Assembly: GCF_020150455.1 (NCBI RefSeq)
Contig: NZ_CP083740.1
Coordinates: forward strand, 186,001 to 250,000
DNA: 64,000 nucleotides
Source: Bremerella sp. TYQ1
GTDB lineage: Bacteria; Planctomycetota; Planctomycetia; Pirellulales; Pirellulaceae
Reading direction: 5' to 3'
In this document: piece by piece, positions 28,143-37,866 of the stretch
How the letters are laid out: every line of letters begins with the position of its first letter
Numbering within the stretch: the first letter of the stretch is position 1
Made by a program: the position numbers and the translations under genes
The notes under the pieces: generated by a model
The model's database searches: none
The model's input: only the letters and a program-made list of their open reading frames with translations
What the model was told of the DNA's origin: nothing

Positions 28143-29264
28143 CTAGCGTTTGCGGCTGGCGCTGGAAGGTAGGTTGTCCAGCATTGTTTCGTAAGAATGC
28201 AGCATCTGGCGAAGTGAGAAGTGGGCTTCAATCTGTTGACGATTCGCCACGCCTAATTCCTGGCGTAGTGCTGGTTCTTCCATTAGGTCGACCAAATCAG
28301 TTTCGCCAGAAGCGATCTGTTGAATCGTGTAGACCTGTCGAGCGAGGGAGTCGGGTAAAAGCTCGTCGACCCCTTCCACGTCCGTGGTAATGACGGGAAG
28401 GCCATGGGCCATAGCTTCGATAAGAGCGTTAGGCATCCCTTCCCAGCGAGAGGTAAGCAGATAGACTTCCGCATCGCGAAGCCATGCCGACACATCCGGC
28501 TGCCATCCCACAAGCCGTACCTGGTCTAAAACGCCGTGCATCATGGCATCGGATTGGATTGTGTCACGATCTTGCCCATCGCCAACGATCACCAACTCCC
28601 ACTGCGGAAATTTCGGAAGCACTACGGAAACGGCAGCAAGCATCGACGAATAGTCCTTTTGCGGATCAAGCCTTCCCACGGCGATCAAGCGGTGTTTTCG
28701 ATCGACTGGCTCAGCATAGGTGGTGGGGGTGATCGTGTCGGTGTCGATGCCGTTGGGGATGACGATTAATTTAGGAGCGTCGACGCGAAGTGTCTCGGCT
28801 GCGAATCGCCGCACGCCGTTGCTAACGCACAGGACACGATCGGCTGATTTCGCGGCCCATGTTTGTAGCTTTCGTCGCCAGGTCCCTTGTTCGACAACGC
28901 GAAGCGACTGCAAGCGCTGCACGTTCATCCCTCGTGAAGCGATCGCGGCGACAATGTTCGCGTGAAACAGAAAGCTCCACACAATATCGACTTCCGCTTT
29001 GCGTAATAGCTGTTTGAGTTGTGAGATAGCCGAGAAAAACTGCCATTTCGTGCGGCAGTTCAGGAACGTGAGCGGAATGTTGGCTTCTTCCAGTCGACGA
29101 ACCAAAGCATCTTTCGGAGGTTCGGGACGCGGGGCCAACGCGACCACTTGCACTGCGTACTTGCTGGGATCAAGCCCTACCGCGACATGGGCCACGCAAC
29201 GCTCCGCACCGCCCATGCCTAATTCGGTGGTGACTATCACGATTCGCTTTACGGCATTTGGCAT
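28143..29264 (-). CDS. GT4-type glycosyltransferase
   Basis: A 373-residue GT-B fold enzyme. The N-terminal TELGMGGAERCVAHVA is the usual donor-fold opening with GGAER. The C-terminal half has LIAVGRLDPQKDYSSML, LVIVGDGQDRDTI, VRLVGWQPDVSAWLRDAEVYLLTSRWEGMPNALIEAMAHGLPVI (nucleotide-sugar EX7E region). It should transfer a sugar from an NDP-sugar to an outer glycan or lipid; donor and acceptor are unknown. No other polysaccharide genes adjoin it. It is divergent from queA. Confidence 0.9.
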   Translation of the reverse strand: MPNAVKRIVIVTTELGMGGAERCVAHVAVGLDPSKYAVQVVALAPRPEPPKDALVRRLEEANIPLTFLNCRTKWQFFSAISQLKQLLRKAEVDIVWSFLFHANIVAAIASRGMNVQRLQSLRVVEQGTWRRKLQTWAAKSADRVLCVSNGVRRFAAETLRVDAPKLIVIPNGIDTDTITPTTYAEPVDRKHRLIAVGRLDPQKDYSSMLAAVSVVLPKFPQWELVIVGDGQDRDTIQSDAMMHGVLDQVRLVGWQPDVSAWLRDAEVYLLTSRWEGMPNALIEAMAHGLPVITTDVEGVDELLPDSLARQVYTIQQIASGETDLVDLMEEPALRQELGVANRQQIEAHFSLRQMLHSYETMLDNLPSSASRKR

Positions 29265-29393
29265 AAGCGTTGGTAGGTATTCGGGGACTTGGCAGGCCTA
29301 GTCGACATCCCCGCAGGCGACGTATACTCAACCATGGACGACACAACGGACGGACGTCGCCCATGCATGTATCTAACGAGTTTTGCGAGTTCT

Positions 29394-30440
29394 ATGACCA
29401 ATATCGACCAGTACGACTACCATCTTCCTTCCGATTTGATTGCGCAGCAACCTTTGGAAAAAAGAGCCGACGCGCGACTGTTGGTGGTCAACCGGAAAAC
29501 CGACGAGATCTTGCATCAGCATATCCGCGACTTACCTGAGTTTCTTTCGGCGGGGGACTGCTTGGTGTTGAACAACACCAAAGTCGTTCCGGCCCGTTTG
29601 ATGGGGCGACGCGTGAACACCGGCGGGCGTTGGCAGGGGCTATTCGTCGAGACCGATGCCAGCGGAAATTGGCTGGTTCTGGCGAAAACTCGCGGCAAAA
29701 TCCAGCCCGGCGAAAAAGTCGTTCTGGAGAACCGAGAGGCCCGCGAAGATACGGAACTAGAGCTTTTGGCCAATCTTGGTGGTGGCCAATGGGCGGTGAA
29801 GCCGTTGACTGAAGAATCTCCTTTCGACGTGCTGCAGCGCGTCGGCCGCGTACCGTTGCCACATTACATTCGTGGCGGCGAGATGATGCCGGAGGATTGG
29901 CAAGACTATCAGACTGTTTTCGCGGAAACGCCAGGGGCGGTCGCGGCTCCAACGGCCGGATTGCACTTCACGCACGAACTTCTCAATAAGATGAGCGGCC
30001 AAGGCGTTGATCGGCAATTTGTGACGTTGCATGTCGGCATGGGAACGTTTCGTCCGATTGGCGTCGAGAATATCGACGAGCACGAGATGCACTTCGAATA
30101 TGGGGAGATCGGCCAGGAAACGGTCGATCGGCTGGCCGAGGTCAAAGCCAACGGAGGGCGTGTTGTTTCGGTCGGCACAACCGCGACGCGCGTCTTGGAA
30201 ACGGCTGCCGCCGAGGGGACGCTGCAGCCTTGGTCGGGAAAGACGAACTTGTTCATCAAACCGCCGTATCAGTTCAAAGCGGTCGATGTGCTGCTGACCA
30301 ATTTTCACCTTCCCAAATCGACGCTGCTGATCCTTGTACGGACGTTTGGAGGGGATGAATTGATCCGCCGGGCCTATCGCGAGGCGATCAAGGAAGAGTA
30401 CCGGTTCTACAGTTACGGCGATGCGATGCTGATCCTGTAG
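29394..30440 (+). CDS. queA: tRNA preQ1 ribosyltransferase-isomerase QueA
   Basis: QueA transfers the ribosyl part of S-adenosylmethionine to preQ1 in tRNA, giving epoxyqueuosine. Diagnostic motifs: YHLPSDLIAQQPLEKRADARLLV, VLNNTKVVPARLMG, AETPGAVAAPTAGLHFT and FHLPKSTLLILVRTFGG. The frame is open upstream to 29289, with other Mets at 29334 and 29367. The family usually begins just before the YHLP block, so the ATG at 29394 (349 residues) is chosen without a strong ribosome site. No preQ1 riboswitch was seen in the leader. Confidence 0.93.
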   Translation: MTNIDQYDYHLPSDLIAQQPLEKRADARLLVVNRKTDEILHQHIRDLPEFLSAGDCLVLNNTKVVPARLMGRRVNTGGRWQGLFVETDASGNWLVLAKTRGKIQPGEKVVLENREAREDTELELLANLGGGQWAVKPLTEESPFDVLQRVGRVPLPHYIRGGEMMPEDWQDYQTVFAETPGAVAAPTAGLHFTHELLNKMSGQGVDRQFVTLHVGMGTFRPIGVENIDEHEMHFEYGEIGQETVDRLAEVKANGGRVVSVGTTATRVLETAAAEGTLQPWSGKTNLFIKPPYQFKAVDVLLTNFHLPKSTLLILVRTFGGDELIRRAYREAIKEEYRFYSYGDAMLIL

Positions 30441-30700
30441 GGTCCCTCTGAAGAGCGGCATGCCTTTGATTGATCTCGCCAATCTGGGGGATTTATTGAT
30501 TTCTCGCGGAATTAGCGTAAGAAACCGACAATTTCGGGCAATTTATCGGTAGGCTAAGGAAGACCCAAGCAAGCGCGGCGCGTGCCGAATTCGAGAACAA
30601 GCATAGTGCCGCAAAGGGGTGTCGAAAGCGTGATAGCATTGCGTTACGATAATCCCGAGAATCATCCCCTAGACCCCTTGGCATGGAAGGGAAAGCCAAT

Positions 30701-31321
30701 ATGAGTATTGCGGAAGTTGAACAGGTCCTGGTGGTTCCAACCGAGAAGTTTCACGAGATCGGGCAGTTCCAAGGGTTCCACAACGACGTGTCGACCTATT
30801 TAGATCAACTGCTGACTTCCGAGCAGATGAGCTTCCGCCCACGCGACATCATGGAAAAGTCGCCAGAATTCAAGCAGTTGATCCCTTACGTCATCTTTGA
30901 ATACAAAGACGATCAGGGGACTCAGCACGTCTTTCAGTACGTTCGCGGTAAAGGGCAGGGCGAATCGCGTCTGCACAGCAAACGCAGCGTTGGTATCGGC
31001 GGGCATGTTTCTTCGGAAGATGCTCCGAGTGGCGATTTGGATCCGTTTCAGGAAGGCATGCGACGCGAGTTGGCTGAAGAGGTTACCTTCACCGCTCCGC
31101 ACGAAATGGTCTGTGCCGGGCTGATTAACGACGACGAATCGGAAGTGGGCAAAGTTCACCTTGGCGTGGTTTATCTCTGCAAGATCGAACGCCCTGAAGT
31201 GATGCCGAACGAAGAAGACATTCTGGACGCCGGCTTCCGTCCGGTCGACGACATGCTGGCCCGACTCGACGAATTCGAGACCTGGTCAAGTATGTGCCTG
31301 GAAGCGATTTACGGCAAATAA
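30701..31321 (+). CDS. NUDIX-like hydrolase
   Basis: A 206-residue protein whose middle part fits a NUDIX box: GGHVSSED, then a short insertion, EGMRRELAEEVTF (RExxEE core near residues 125-130). An N-terminal extension of about 60 residues contains PRDIMEKSPEFKQLIPYVIF. NUDIX enzymes cleave nucleoside-diphosphate derivatives; this subfamily is sometimes labelled phosphoesterase and the substrate is unknown. GGAAGGGAAAG upstream of 30701 supports this start over the ATG at 30683. Confidence 0.72.
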   Translation: MSIAEVEQVLVVPTEKFHEIGQFQGFHNDVSTYLDQLLTSEQMSFRPRDIMEKSPEFKQLIPYVIFEYKDDQGTQHVFQYVRGKGQGESRLHSKRSVGIGGHVSSEDAPSGDLDPFQEGMRRELAEEVTFTAPHEMVCAGLINDDESEVGKVHLGVVYLCKIERPEVMPNEEDILDAGFRPVDDMLARLDEFETWSSMCLEAIYGK

Positions 31322-31425
31322 TTGCCGAGCAACGCGCGACGTAAATTGCTGCGTCGCTTCGCTTGTACGGCAATTGAGTACAATGGTGGCCGAGCTTGTT
31401 TCGGTCCACCAACGATGCGTCACGA

Positions 31426-32604
31426 ATGCCGATCTACTTCGATAATCACGCCACTACCCAGGTCGATCCTCGCGTCGTCGAGGCGATGCTGCCGACGTTT
31501 GCTGAGGCTTATGGCAATCCTTCCAGCGTCGGTCATTCTTTCGGCGAAGTGGCGAAAGAGCTGGTATCAGCGGCCCAGCAAACCATTGCTTCGGCCGTTG
31601 GGGCGGATGCGGCGGAAATCGTCTTTACCAGCGGAGCCACGGAAAGCAACAACCTGGCAATCGGCGGCGTGCTGACCCAGCGACGGCGTCGTGGAAATCA
31701 CGCGATTACCGTCACGACTGAGCACAAAGCGGTGCTCGATCCGCTTGAGCAGTTCGAGCAGCAAGACATTGAAGTAACAAGACTTACGCCACGCCAGGCG
31801 GGTGATCCACTGGCCGGAATGCTCGATCCCGAGCAAGTTCGCGAGGCGATTCGGACTGACACAGCCCTCGTTTCGGTAATGCTCGCGAACAACGAAATTG
31901 GTGTGTTACATCCGATCGTCGAGATCGGCCGAATCTGCAAAGAGCAGGGCGTTCTGTTGCACTGCGACGCCACTCAGGCGGTTGGCAAAATGCCGGTAGA
32001 TGTGCAGCAACTGGGTGTCGATCTGATGAGTTTTTCGGCCCATAAGATCTACGGACCGAAGGGCGTCGGCGGGCTTTATGTCCGTAAGTCGAGCCCGCGT
32101 GTACGGTTGCAGCCAGCTATTTTCGGCGGCGGACAGCAGCGAGGCCTACGGAGCGGGACGCTAAATGTCCCAGGAATTGTCGGTCTGGCCGAGGCCGTTC
32201 GCCTCGGCGTGTCAGAAATGGACCAAGAGTCGAAGCGGCTCGAGCTGCTACGTCAGCAGCTTTGGAGCGGCTTGAATGAGCGAATTGAGGGGCTGCATTT
32301 AAATGGCCCTGACTTGGATCGGCCGGAAGCTCGTTTGGCCGGCAATTTGAACTTCGCAGTGGATAAAGTCGATGGCGAATCGTTGATGATGAATGTCCGC
32401 GAAATCGCCGTATCAAGCGGCTCAGCTTGCACTTCGGCGAATCCTCAGCCGAGCCACGTGCTGAGGGCGATAGGGCTTTCGGAGGACCTCACGCGAAGCA
32501 GTTTGCGATTCGGGATCGGTCGGTTCAATACGGCCGAGGAAATCGATTTTGCCGTTGACGTTGTCGCCCAGGCGGTAGATAAACTGCGGAAGCTGATTGC
32601 CTGA
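31426..32604 (+). CDS. Cysteine desulfurase, NifS/IscS family
   Basis: A PLP enzyme that takes sulfur from cysteine for Fe-S clusters or tRNA thiolation. It begins MPIYFDNHATTQVDPRV. The PLP Lys is in FSAHKIYGPKGVGG (near 207). The catalytic Cys lies in SGSACTSANPQPSHV (near 335), with the short active-site loop of the IscS/NifS class. Length 392 residues. The frame extends upstream to 31396, but the conserved opening favours 31426. An A-type Fe-S carrier follows 163 nt downstream, so they probably share a pathway. No IscU homologue is adjacent. Confidence 0.9.
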   Translation: MPIYFDNHATTQVDPRVVEAMLPTFAEAYGNPSSVGHSFGEVAKELVSAAQQTIASAVGADAAEIVFTSGATESNNLAIGGVLTQRRRRGNHAITVTTEHKAVLDPLEQFEQQDIEVTRLTPRQAGDPLAGMLDPEQVREAIRTDTALVSVMLANNEIGVLHPIVEIGRICKEQGVLLHCDATQAVGKMPVDVQQLGVDLMSFSAHKIYGPKGVGGLYVRKSSPRVRLQPAIFGGGQQRGLRSGTLNVPGIVGLAEAVRLGVSEMDQESKRLELLRQQLWSGLNERIEGLHLNGPDLDRPEARLAGNLNFAVDKVDGESLMMNVREIAVSSGSACTSANPQPSHVLRAIGLSEDLTRSSLRFGIGRFNTAEEIDFAVDVVAQAVDKLRKLIA

Positions 32605-32767
32605 ACTGGCTTGCGGCAGGCCGTACCCTCGATTTTTAGGGTAGAATAGGCAATAATGGGGTGTCGATCCTCGGTGAAAAAATTTGCACCCTTTCCCCGT
32701 TTCGGGGCATCGATAATAATAAACACATACGAGTTTGCGTTAATTTAACGTCTGGAGTGAACAAAAC

Positions 32768-33100
32768 ATGGCAGTCGTCATCACCGAAAAAGCGGCCGGC
32801 GAAGTCAAGCGAATCCTGGAAGATCAGAAGCACGAAGCGGACACCAAGCTGCGTATTGGCATCACTGCCGGCGGTTGCAGCGGCTTCTCGTACAGCCTGA
32901 CGCTGACGCAAGACTTCGACCAAGAAAAGGACTCGAAGTACGATTTCCACGGCGTCGAAGTCGTTGTCGACAAGAAGCACGCTCTGTACCTCGACGGTAC
33001 GACGGTCGACTTCTACGACGGTATCGATCGTCGTGGCTTCGCATTCAACAACCCGAACGCCACGCGTAGCTGCGGTTGCGGTTCGTCGTTCCAAGCGTAA
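32768..33100 (+). CDS. A-type iron-sulfur carrier (IscA/HesB/ErpA family)
   Basis: A 110-residue protein that should carry and deliver Fe-S clusters. The three conserved cysteines are present: Cys37 in GGCSGF and Cys102/Cys104 in SCGCGSSF at the C-terminus. The start [18 protein letters not shown] is typical. It follows the cysteine desulfurase. A rho-independent terminator lies 42 nt after its stop. Confidence 0.93.
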   Translation: MAVVITEKAAGEVKRILEDQKHEADTKLRIGITAGGCSGFSYSLTLTQDFDQEKDSKYDFHGVEVVVDKKHALYLDGTTVDFYDGIDRRGFAFNNPNATRSCGCGSSFQA

Positions 33101-33142
33101 GCTTCGGCCGACTCGCATCGCTCGCAATTTAACGTGCACAAA

Positions 33143-33176
33143 AAACGCCTTAGCAAATCTGCTAAGGCGTTTGTCG
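33143..33176 (+). terminator. Intrinsic terminator
   Basis: A perfect 13-bp stem (AAACGCCTTAGCA / TGCTAAGGCGTTT) with an AATC loop and a modest T-rich tail. It ends the cysteine desulfurase/A-type carrier unit. Confidence 0.88.
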
Positions 33177-33327
33177 TTTCTTGTCGTGAACGCCCCGGTT
33201 CGGCGCAAGGTTCAAGCGTTTTCACGCAAAGTTGTTGTACACTTGGACAATACTTCGTTACAATTTATGTAACACGCGGCCGGGGCGAAGTTAAGGGGCA
33301 TGGCTGCCTCCTTATTTTGGTCCATTC

Positions 33328-34386
33328 TTAGAACGGCGCCGCTTCCAGCTTGTGGAACTTGGTCGTCACGTTGCCGGAAAGCTCGAGCGTGTCATGGTAC
33401 GGATCGATTTCCAGGACTGGGGCACCTTCGGCGAAATCGAGTTTCTTCAAGTTAATCCAGATCACGCTGGGGCTGGTCGATAGCTCGAAGAAGTATCGCT
33501 TGTTAGTCAAATCCATCGCCGTGCGATACTCGGTGTTGTAAACGCCGAAGCTCTTGTAAGGGGCACCGAAAGGGACCGAAACGTTTCGGGCAATCGCCAG
33601 CACGTTAGCAATCGCCTGGCGTTCATCCTTCGGCTGCGGCAGCAAGTTCAGATAGTACGTTGCACGCTGGAATCGATCGCGTGGGTTCACGTTGCCTGGC
33701 AGTGGCATGTCGCTGCTCGGTTTCGAGAAGTCAAGCTTCGACAAAAGCTTCAGCTGTTCGTCGTACGTTGGGTCGTTGGTCATCACGCGGAACTGTTTGC
33801 CATGATGAACGACCGGTTTGCCGTCGATGTATTCGATGATGGCCGAATCGCCGTTGGCGTCTTCAATGGCCAGGTGCAGCGTCGCTTCGCGGCCGTGAGC
33901 TTCGACGAGAACCACTTGAATTTCGTCGTTAAGCGCGACGGCTTCTTCCACCGTCTTGGCGTTGTCCAATAAATACTGAGCCCACAAACCGGCATGTACG
34001 CCTGCTTTGGTGGTGTCGCGTTCGCCGTAGCTGGTCGCCGTCAGGTACAACGCATGCACGCCAAGCCCTTCTTCGTTCATCCCGTCGACGGTTCCGATGC
34101 CGTAAACGGATGTGATCACGCTGCCATACTTCGACGTCCACTTCGCTGCGTTCTCGGCCACAATCTGGTGACCTTCCAACTTACCGCCGTCACGCTGGAT
34201 GCCTTTAGGAAAGACCAACAGCGTTGGCTCGGTCGATTCAGGCCAGTCCATCGTACGAGACGAAACCACGGCAAAATCGTTGTTGTTCCACAACACACGC
34301 GAGCAAGCCATCACCGTCGGCGCGGCCAGCAGCGGAAGCATAAGGGTCGTTACCAAAAAACTGAGCGATTCAAGTGAGATCGTCAT
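33328..34386 (-). CDS. Linear amide C-N hydrolase, choloylglycine-hydrolase-like (Ntn)
   Basis: A 352-residue exported Ntn hydrolase. The signal peptide (about 1-26) is followed by MACSRVLWNN. Cys28 should become the N-terminal nucleophile after cleavage, as in penicillin V acylase and bile-salt hydrolase. Other family blocks are SRTMDWPES, GMNEEGLGVHALYL and ATYYLNLLPQP. In a marine planctomycete the natural substrate is more likely an N-acyl amide, for example an acyl-homoserine lactone or lipid amide, than bile salt; this is inference. It is a stand-alone gene. Confidence 0.88.
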   Translation of the reverse strand: MTISLESLSFLVTTLMLPLLAAPTVMACSRVLWNNNDFAVVSSRTMDWPESTEPTLLVFPKGIQRDGGKLEGHQIVAENAAKWTSKYGSVITSVYGIGTVDGMNEEGLGVHALYLTATSYGERDTTKAGVHAGLWAQYLLDNAKTVEEAVALNDEIQVVLVEAHGREATLHLAIEDANGDSAIIEYIDGKPVVHHGKQFRVMTNDPTYDEQLKLLSKLDFSKPSSDMPLPGNVNPRDRFQRATYYLNLLPQPKDERQAIANVLAIARNVSVPFGAPYKSFGVYNTEYRTAMDLTNKRYFFELSTSPSVIWINLKKLDFAEGAPVLEIDPYHDTLELSGNVTTKFHKLEAAPF

Positions 34387-34555
34387 CGTCTATTCTGCCC
34401 ATCGAGAAAGTGAGTGAACTAAGTATCGAAAACTTACCCTCTAAATAAGGTCACGCTTCCAAGATCAAAACGAAATCTTGATGAATCCTCGCGAAGGTTA
34501 CCTCCTTCACATTTTGGCCGCTCGATTTCTCTCCGATTCGCCTTTGCCGATGCTG

Positions 34556-35176
34556 CTATGGTGGGGCATCATCCGGTTCATCCAGTTTTTTCGCAAACTC
34601 TCGCATGTCATCTAAAGTCACCACTCCAGCTCGAAGGCCCTCGGTGAGCGTTTGCAGCAGTTCCACATAAAGATCAGGTTCGTCAAGCTTCTGCTCATAA
34701 CCTTCGGGATCGAAATGCTCCAGATAGGTCAACGTCTGATGGATCTGCGGCAGCAGCGGCTCAAATTCGGAGACATGCTTCGTGATGTAATCTCCCAGGA
34801 CATCGGAAATCTCGTCGCTTTGGCGAGAAAGCTCTTGCTCCAGTTCTCCGACGTTGGCCAGGCTATAGAAAAAGTTCCAGCGGACATATCGCTGCAACTC
34901 GCGACCAAGCGATGGATAGCCAAGCTCTTGCAAATAGGTAGGGAATGTCTTCTTGCACGGGAGACGCAGCAAGCCACTTAAACCGGAGTTGCTCAGGAAT
35001 CCTTTGGTTTGAAAAATGATATGAACGAGCCGAAACGTTCGAGGGATGGACGAACGGTCTTCGGTTACCGCATCGTAGCCGTAACGGTCGTCGATCGCAC
35101 AAACGACACAATCGGCGAGCTCCCGTTTCGAGAGCTTCGCAATGATCGTCGGAAAGTCGTGGAGCTTAGAAGTCAT
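34556..35176 (-). CDS. Hypothetical protein, DUF4375-like
   Basis: About 206 soluble residues. Helical throughout; the segment FQTKGFLSNSGLSGLLRL resembles the DUF4375/DMP19 core, but the match is weak. The region around LDEPDLYVELLQTLTEG is acidic. The start at 35176 has AAGGAG seven nt before it, which decides it against an upstream Met at 35221. No catalytic residues are recognised. Function unknown. Confidence 0.65.
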   Translation of the reverse strand: MTSKLHDFPTIIAKLSKRELADCVVCAIDDRYGYDAVTEDRSSIPRTFRLVHIIFQTKGFLSNSGLSGLLRLPCKKTFPTYLQELGYPSLGRELQRYVRWNFFYSLANVGELEQELSRQSDEISDVLGDYITKHVSEFEPLLPQIHQTLTYLEHFDPEGYEQKLDEPDLYVELLQTLTEGLRAGVVTLDDMREFAKKLDEPDDAPP

Positions 35177-35217
35177 CGAACGCTCCTTATGCGTCGTTAA
35201 ATCACTCGCCTCAGTCG

Positions 35218-35415
35218 CCATGCCGACATCCGCGTGGGCATGGCATCGACATTTCGTGAACCTATTTCATTGCGTTGCGAAAGTCCATTCAAGTCTGTTT
35301 TTAGTGTTCTTTCTGTTGAACGCTAAGGCATGCCGACGAAGACGACGGCATGGCACCGGGCGTGGATGACTTGTTTTTTATGTTGTCAGGACATGCCCAC
35401 GCGGACGTGAGCATT
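35218..35415. repeat. Three REP-like palindromes in one intergenic region
   Basis: Three related hairpins: 35218-35245 (arms GCCATGCC/GGCATGGC), about 35327-35352 (CATGCCG/CGGCATG) and about 35388-35415 (ATGCCCACG/CGTGAGCAT). The first and third are also imperfect inverted copies of each other around ACATCCGCGTGGGCATG. They lie between the divergently placed ends of the DUF4375-like gene and the dehydrogenase. Confidence 0.75.
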
Positions 35416-35439
35416 GCACCCGGGGATTGGGGTGGCTTG

Positions 35440-36414
35440 TTACCATTTCCAGTTGGGTTGGACTTCAGGGTTGAGGATGTTTCCAGCGGGCCATTTGCCT
35501 TGGTAGAGGTCGATGACATTTTGGGCGGCGGTAACGGGGACGTCTTGGAAGGCTTTGTCATCGGCGCCGGCGATGTGTGGGGCGAGGACGACGTTGTCTA
35601 GTTGCAACAGCGGGTTATCGGTGGGGGTTGGTTCTTCCGCGAAGACATCGAGCCCGGCTCCTAACAGTTGGCCAGATTTCAGCGCCTCGATCAAAGCTGC
35701 TTCATCGACATGGCCGCCGCGACCGGTGTTGATGAGGATCGCGCCACGTTTCATTTTGGCGAGGGTCTCGCGATTGACGATCTTCTCGGTCTCAGGCTTC
35801 AGCGGCGCGTGAATACTCAGCACGTCCGACTCGGCCCAAAGTTGATCGAGCGAAACGAGCTCGACATTCGCGTGCGGCGTTCCAGAGGGAACGTAGGCGA
35901 TGACTCGCATCCCGAGTCCATTAGCCTTGTCAGCCACCGAGCGTCCAATCGAGCCGAGGCCTAGCAGGCCGATCGTTTTGCCGGCGAGCCTGGGAAATGC
36001 GGTATAACCCCAGCGTCCCTCAAGAACCGCTTGATGGCGTCGGACGACATCGCGTGAAACGCCGAACAAGAGTGCGAGCGTTTGTTCGGCGACCGATTCC
36101 TGCAGCACGCCCACGGTACGAGTGACAACGATATTGTTTTGCGTGGCTGCCGGCACATCGATCGCGTCGAAGCCGACCCCAAACCGAGAAACAACGCGGA
36201 GGTTGCTTCGCTCGAGCACTTCCGCCGTGTAGGGTTCCATGCTGCAGATGGTCGCTTCGCAGCCGTCAAGCTGAGCCAGTAGCGTGTCGGCGTCGTTTAA
36301 GTTGTGCTGTTCTGGATCGATAAAACGAACGGTGAACCCGGCCTCGGTTAACAATCGGTAGAAATCGTGGTCTGTCAGGTGGTAGCTTGGGTTAGTCACG
36401 CAAACGGTTGGCAT
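35440..36414 (-). CDS. D-2-hydroxyacid dehydrogenase, phosphoglycerate-dehydrogenase-like
   Basis: A 324-residue NAD-dependent dehydrogenase. The Rossmann loop is GLLGLGSIGRSVADKANG. The catalytic Arg is in INTGRGGHVDEAAL and the Glu/His pair in DVFAEEPTPTDNPLLQLDNVVLAPHIAG. It lacks the C-terminal ACT domain of long SerA enzymes, so it may act on another 2-hydroxyacid. AGGAG lies six nt before the ATG. It is divergent from cobL. Confidence 0.9.
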   Translation of the reverse strand: MPTVCVTNPSYHLTDHDFYRLLTEAGFTVRFIDPEQHNLNDADTLLAQLDGCEATICSMEPYTAEVLERSNLRVVSRFGVGFDAIDVPAATQNNIVVTRTVGVLQESVAEQTLALLFGVSRDVVRRHQAVLEGRWGYTAFPRLAGKTIGLLGLGSIGRSVADKANGLGMRVIAYVPSGTPHANVELVSLDQLWAESDVLSIHAPLKPETEKIVNRETLAKMKRGAILINTGRGGHVDEAALIEALKSGQLLGAGLDVFAEEPTPTDNPLLQLDNVVLAPHIAGADDKAFQDVPVTAAQNVIDLYQGKWPAGNILNPEVQPNWKW

Positions 36415-36521
36415 TCGTGCTCCTCAGGGGTTCGGCAAACAGTTCGTGGTGGGTGAACTTTCCCCGAGAGCCTGCATCTCGTAAAATCGACGCAAGTCTT
36501 TTCTACTTCAGACGCTTGGTA

Positions 36522-37790
36522 ATGGAACAATCGGTGAGTACGTCTCCCAGAATATTTATCGTAGGAATTGGCGACGACGGTTTCGAGGGGCTGACCAGCC
36601 AATCGATGCGGATTCTCGGCGACGCCCAAGTCATCATCGGCAACCCTCAGGTGCTCGTGCACGTCGAAAAAGTTTCGGCGGAGAAAGTGCCTGTCAGTGG
36701 AGACTTAGGCGAGATCGTCGAAGCGATCGAAACGCACAACGACAAAGACGTGGTGCTGCTGACTAGTGGCGACCCGTTGTTTTACGGGGTGTCGAAGTAT
36801 CTTTGCGATAAACTCGGAAAAGATCGCTTCCATGTCATCCCACATGTCAGCAGCATGCAGTTGGCGTTTGCCCGCATTAAGGAGAGCTGGGACGACGCCC
36901 ACCTGGCGAACTTGGCCAACCAGCCGCTGGAGTCGGTCGTAACCGCGGCCCGCATTTCCGAAGCGATCGGTCTGTTCACGACCGAAGCGATTCCGCCGAA
37001 GGAAGTTGCCAAAACGCTGCTAGGGCACGATCTCGATTACTTCCACGCGTATGTGTGCGAGAATCTTGGTTCCCCGAACGAATGTGTCACGCAAGGCGAC
37101 TTGAAAGAAATCAGCCAGCAAGACTTCGGTCCGCTCAACGTGATGATTCTGGTCCGCAAGCCAGACGTGCCGGATCGACCGATGTCGTTGGTCGGAAAGC
37201 GAAAGTTCGGCAACCCGGACGACGTCTTCCGTCAATCGAAGCCGAAACGTGGCTTGCTCACGCCGATGGAAGTCCGCTGCATCGCGCTGTCGTTGTTGGA
37301 TCTGGGCGATTCGAGCGTGGTGTGGGATGTCGGTGCTGGGAGCGGAAGCGTGTCGATCGAAGCTGGCATGATCGCCGAAAAGGGTTCGATCTATGCGATT
37401 GAAATGGACGCCGAAGACCATGGTTTGATCCGCCGCAACATCGACGCATTCGGCGTGAAAAACGTTCAAGCGGTGCTTGGGAAAGCTCCAGATGCTTGGG
37501 CCGAACTGCCTGACCCCGATTGTATTTTCATCGGCGGCACCGGGCGACAAGTTCGTGGTATCTGCGAACAGGCCATTACCCGTCTAAAGCCAGGCGGGCG
37601 AATCGTCTGTAACCTTAGCAGCATCGAAAACCTGGCCGAAGTGCATCAGTATTTCGACGAAGAGATGGAATCGGCCAAAGTAACGATGGTGAACATCTCG
37701 CATGCGACCTATCAACTGGAACGCCACCGCTTCGAAGCCTCGAATCCAACGTTCCTGGTGAGTGCGAAGAAGCCGTTGAAGAAGGGCTAA
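36522..37790 (+). CDS. cobL: Precorrin-6Y methylase, CbiE-CbiT fusion (CobL)
   Basis: A 422-residue two-domain enzyme of the corrin ring pathway. The N-terminal CbiE-type methylase starts FIVGIGDDGFEGLTSQ, with LTSGDPLFYGVSKYL and HVSSMQLAFARI. The C-terminal CbiT-type domain (from about 250) has the SAM loop VWDVGAGSGSVSIEAG. Together they methylate C5 and C15 and decarboxylate the acetate side chain. No other cobalamin genes or cobalamin riboswitch lie nearby. The frame extends upstream to 36408; the ATG at 36522 fits the family start. Confidence 0.92.
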   Translation: MEQSVSTSPRIFIVGIGDDGFEGLTSQSMRILGDAQVIIGNPQVLVHVEKVSAEKVPVSGDLGEIVEAIETHNDKDVVLLTSGDPLFYGVSKYLCDKLGKDRFHVIPHVSSMQLAFARIKESWDDAHLANLANQPLESVVTAARISEAIGLFTTEAIPPKEVAKTLLGHDLDYFHAYVCENLGSPNECVTQGDLKEISQQDFGPLNVMILVRKPDVPDRPMSLVGKRKFGNPDDVFRQSKPKRGLLTPMEVRCIALSLLDLGDSSVVWDVGAGSGSVSIEAGMIAEKGSIYAIEMDAEDHGLIRRNIDAFGVKNVQAVLGKAPDAWAELPDPDCIFIGGTGRQVRGICEQAITRLKPGGRIVCNLSSIENLAEVHQYFDEEMESAKVTMVNISHATYQLERHRFEASNPTFLVSAKKPLKKG

Positions 37791-37800
37791 CGTTCACTAC

Positions 37801-37847
37801 TAGGGGCTTCCGCCTCTGGCTATTTCCGGTCGCCCCCTTGGGGCTGG
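37801..37847 (+). repeat. Planctomycete-type intergenic repeat, first copy
   Basis: It contains CTGGCTATTTCCGGTCGCCC and a short GCCCCCTTGGGGC palindrome. A second copy with the same order is at 39771-39820. Confidence 0.7.
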
Positions 37848-37866
37848 CAGGAGGTACTTCGTATAA

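Noticed and set aside
29265..29393. Possible preQ1 riboswitch before queA
   Set aside because: No short pseudoknot pattern with A-rich tail is visible.
36415..36521. Possible cobalamin riboswitch before cobL
   Set aside because: The leader is only about 100 bp and shows no B12-box sequence.
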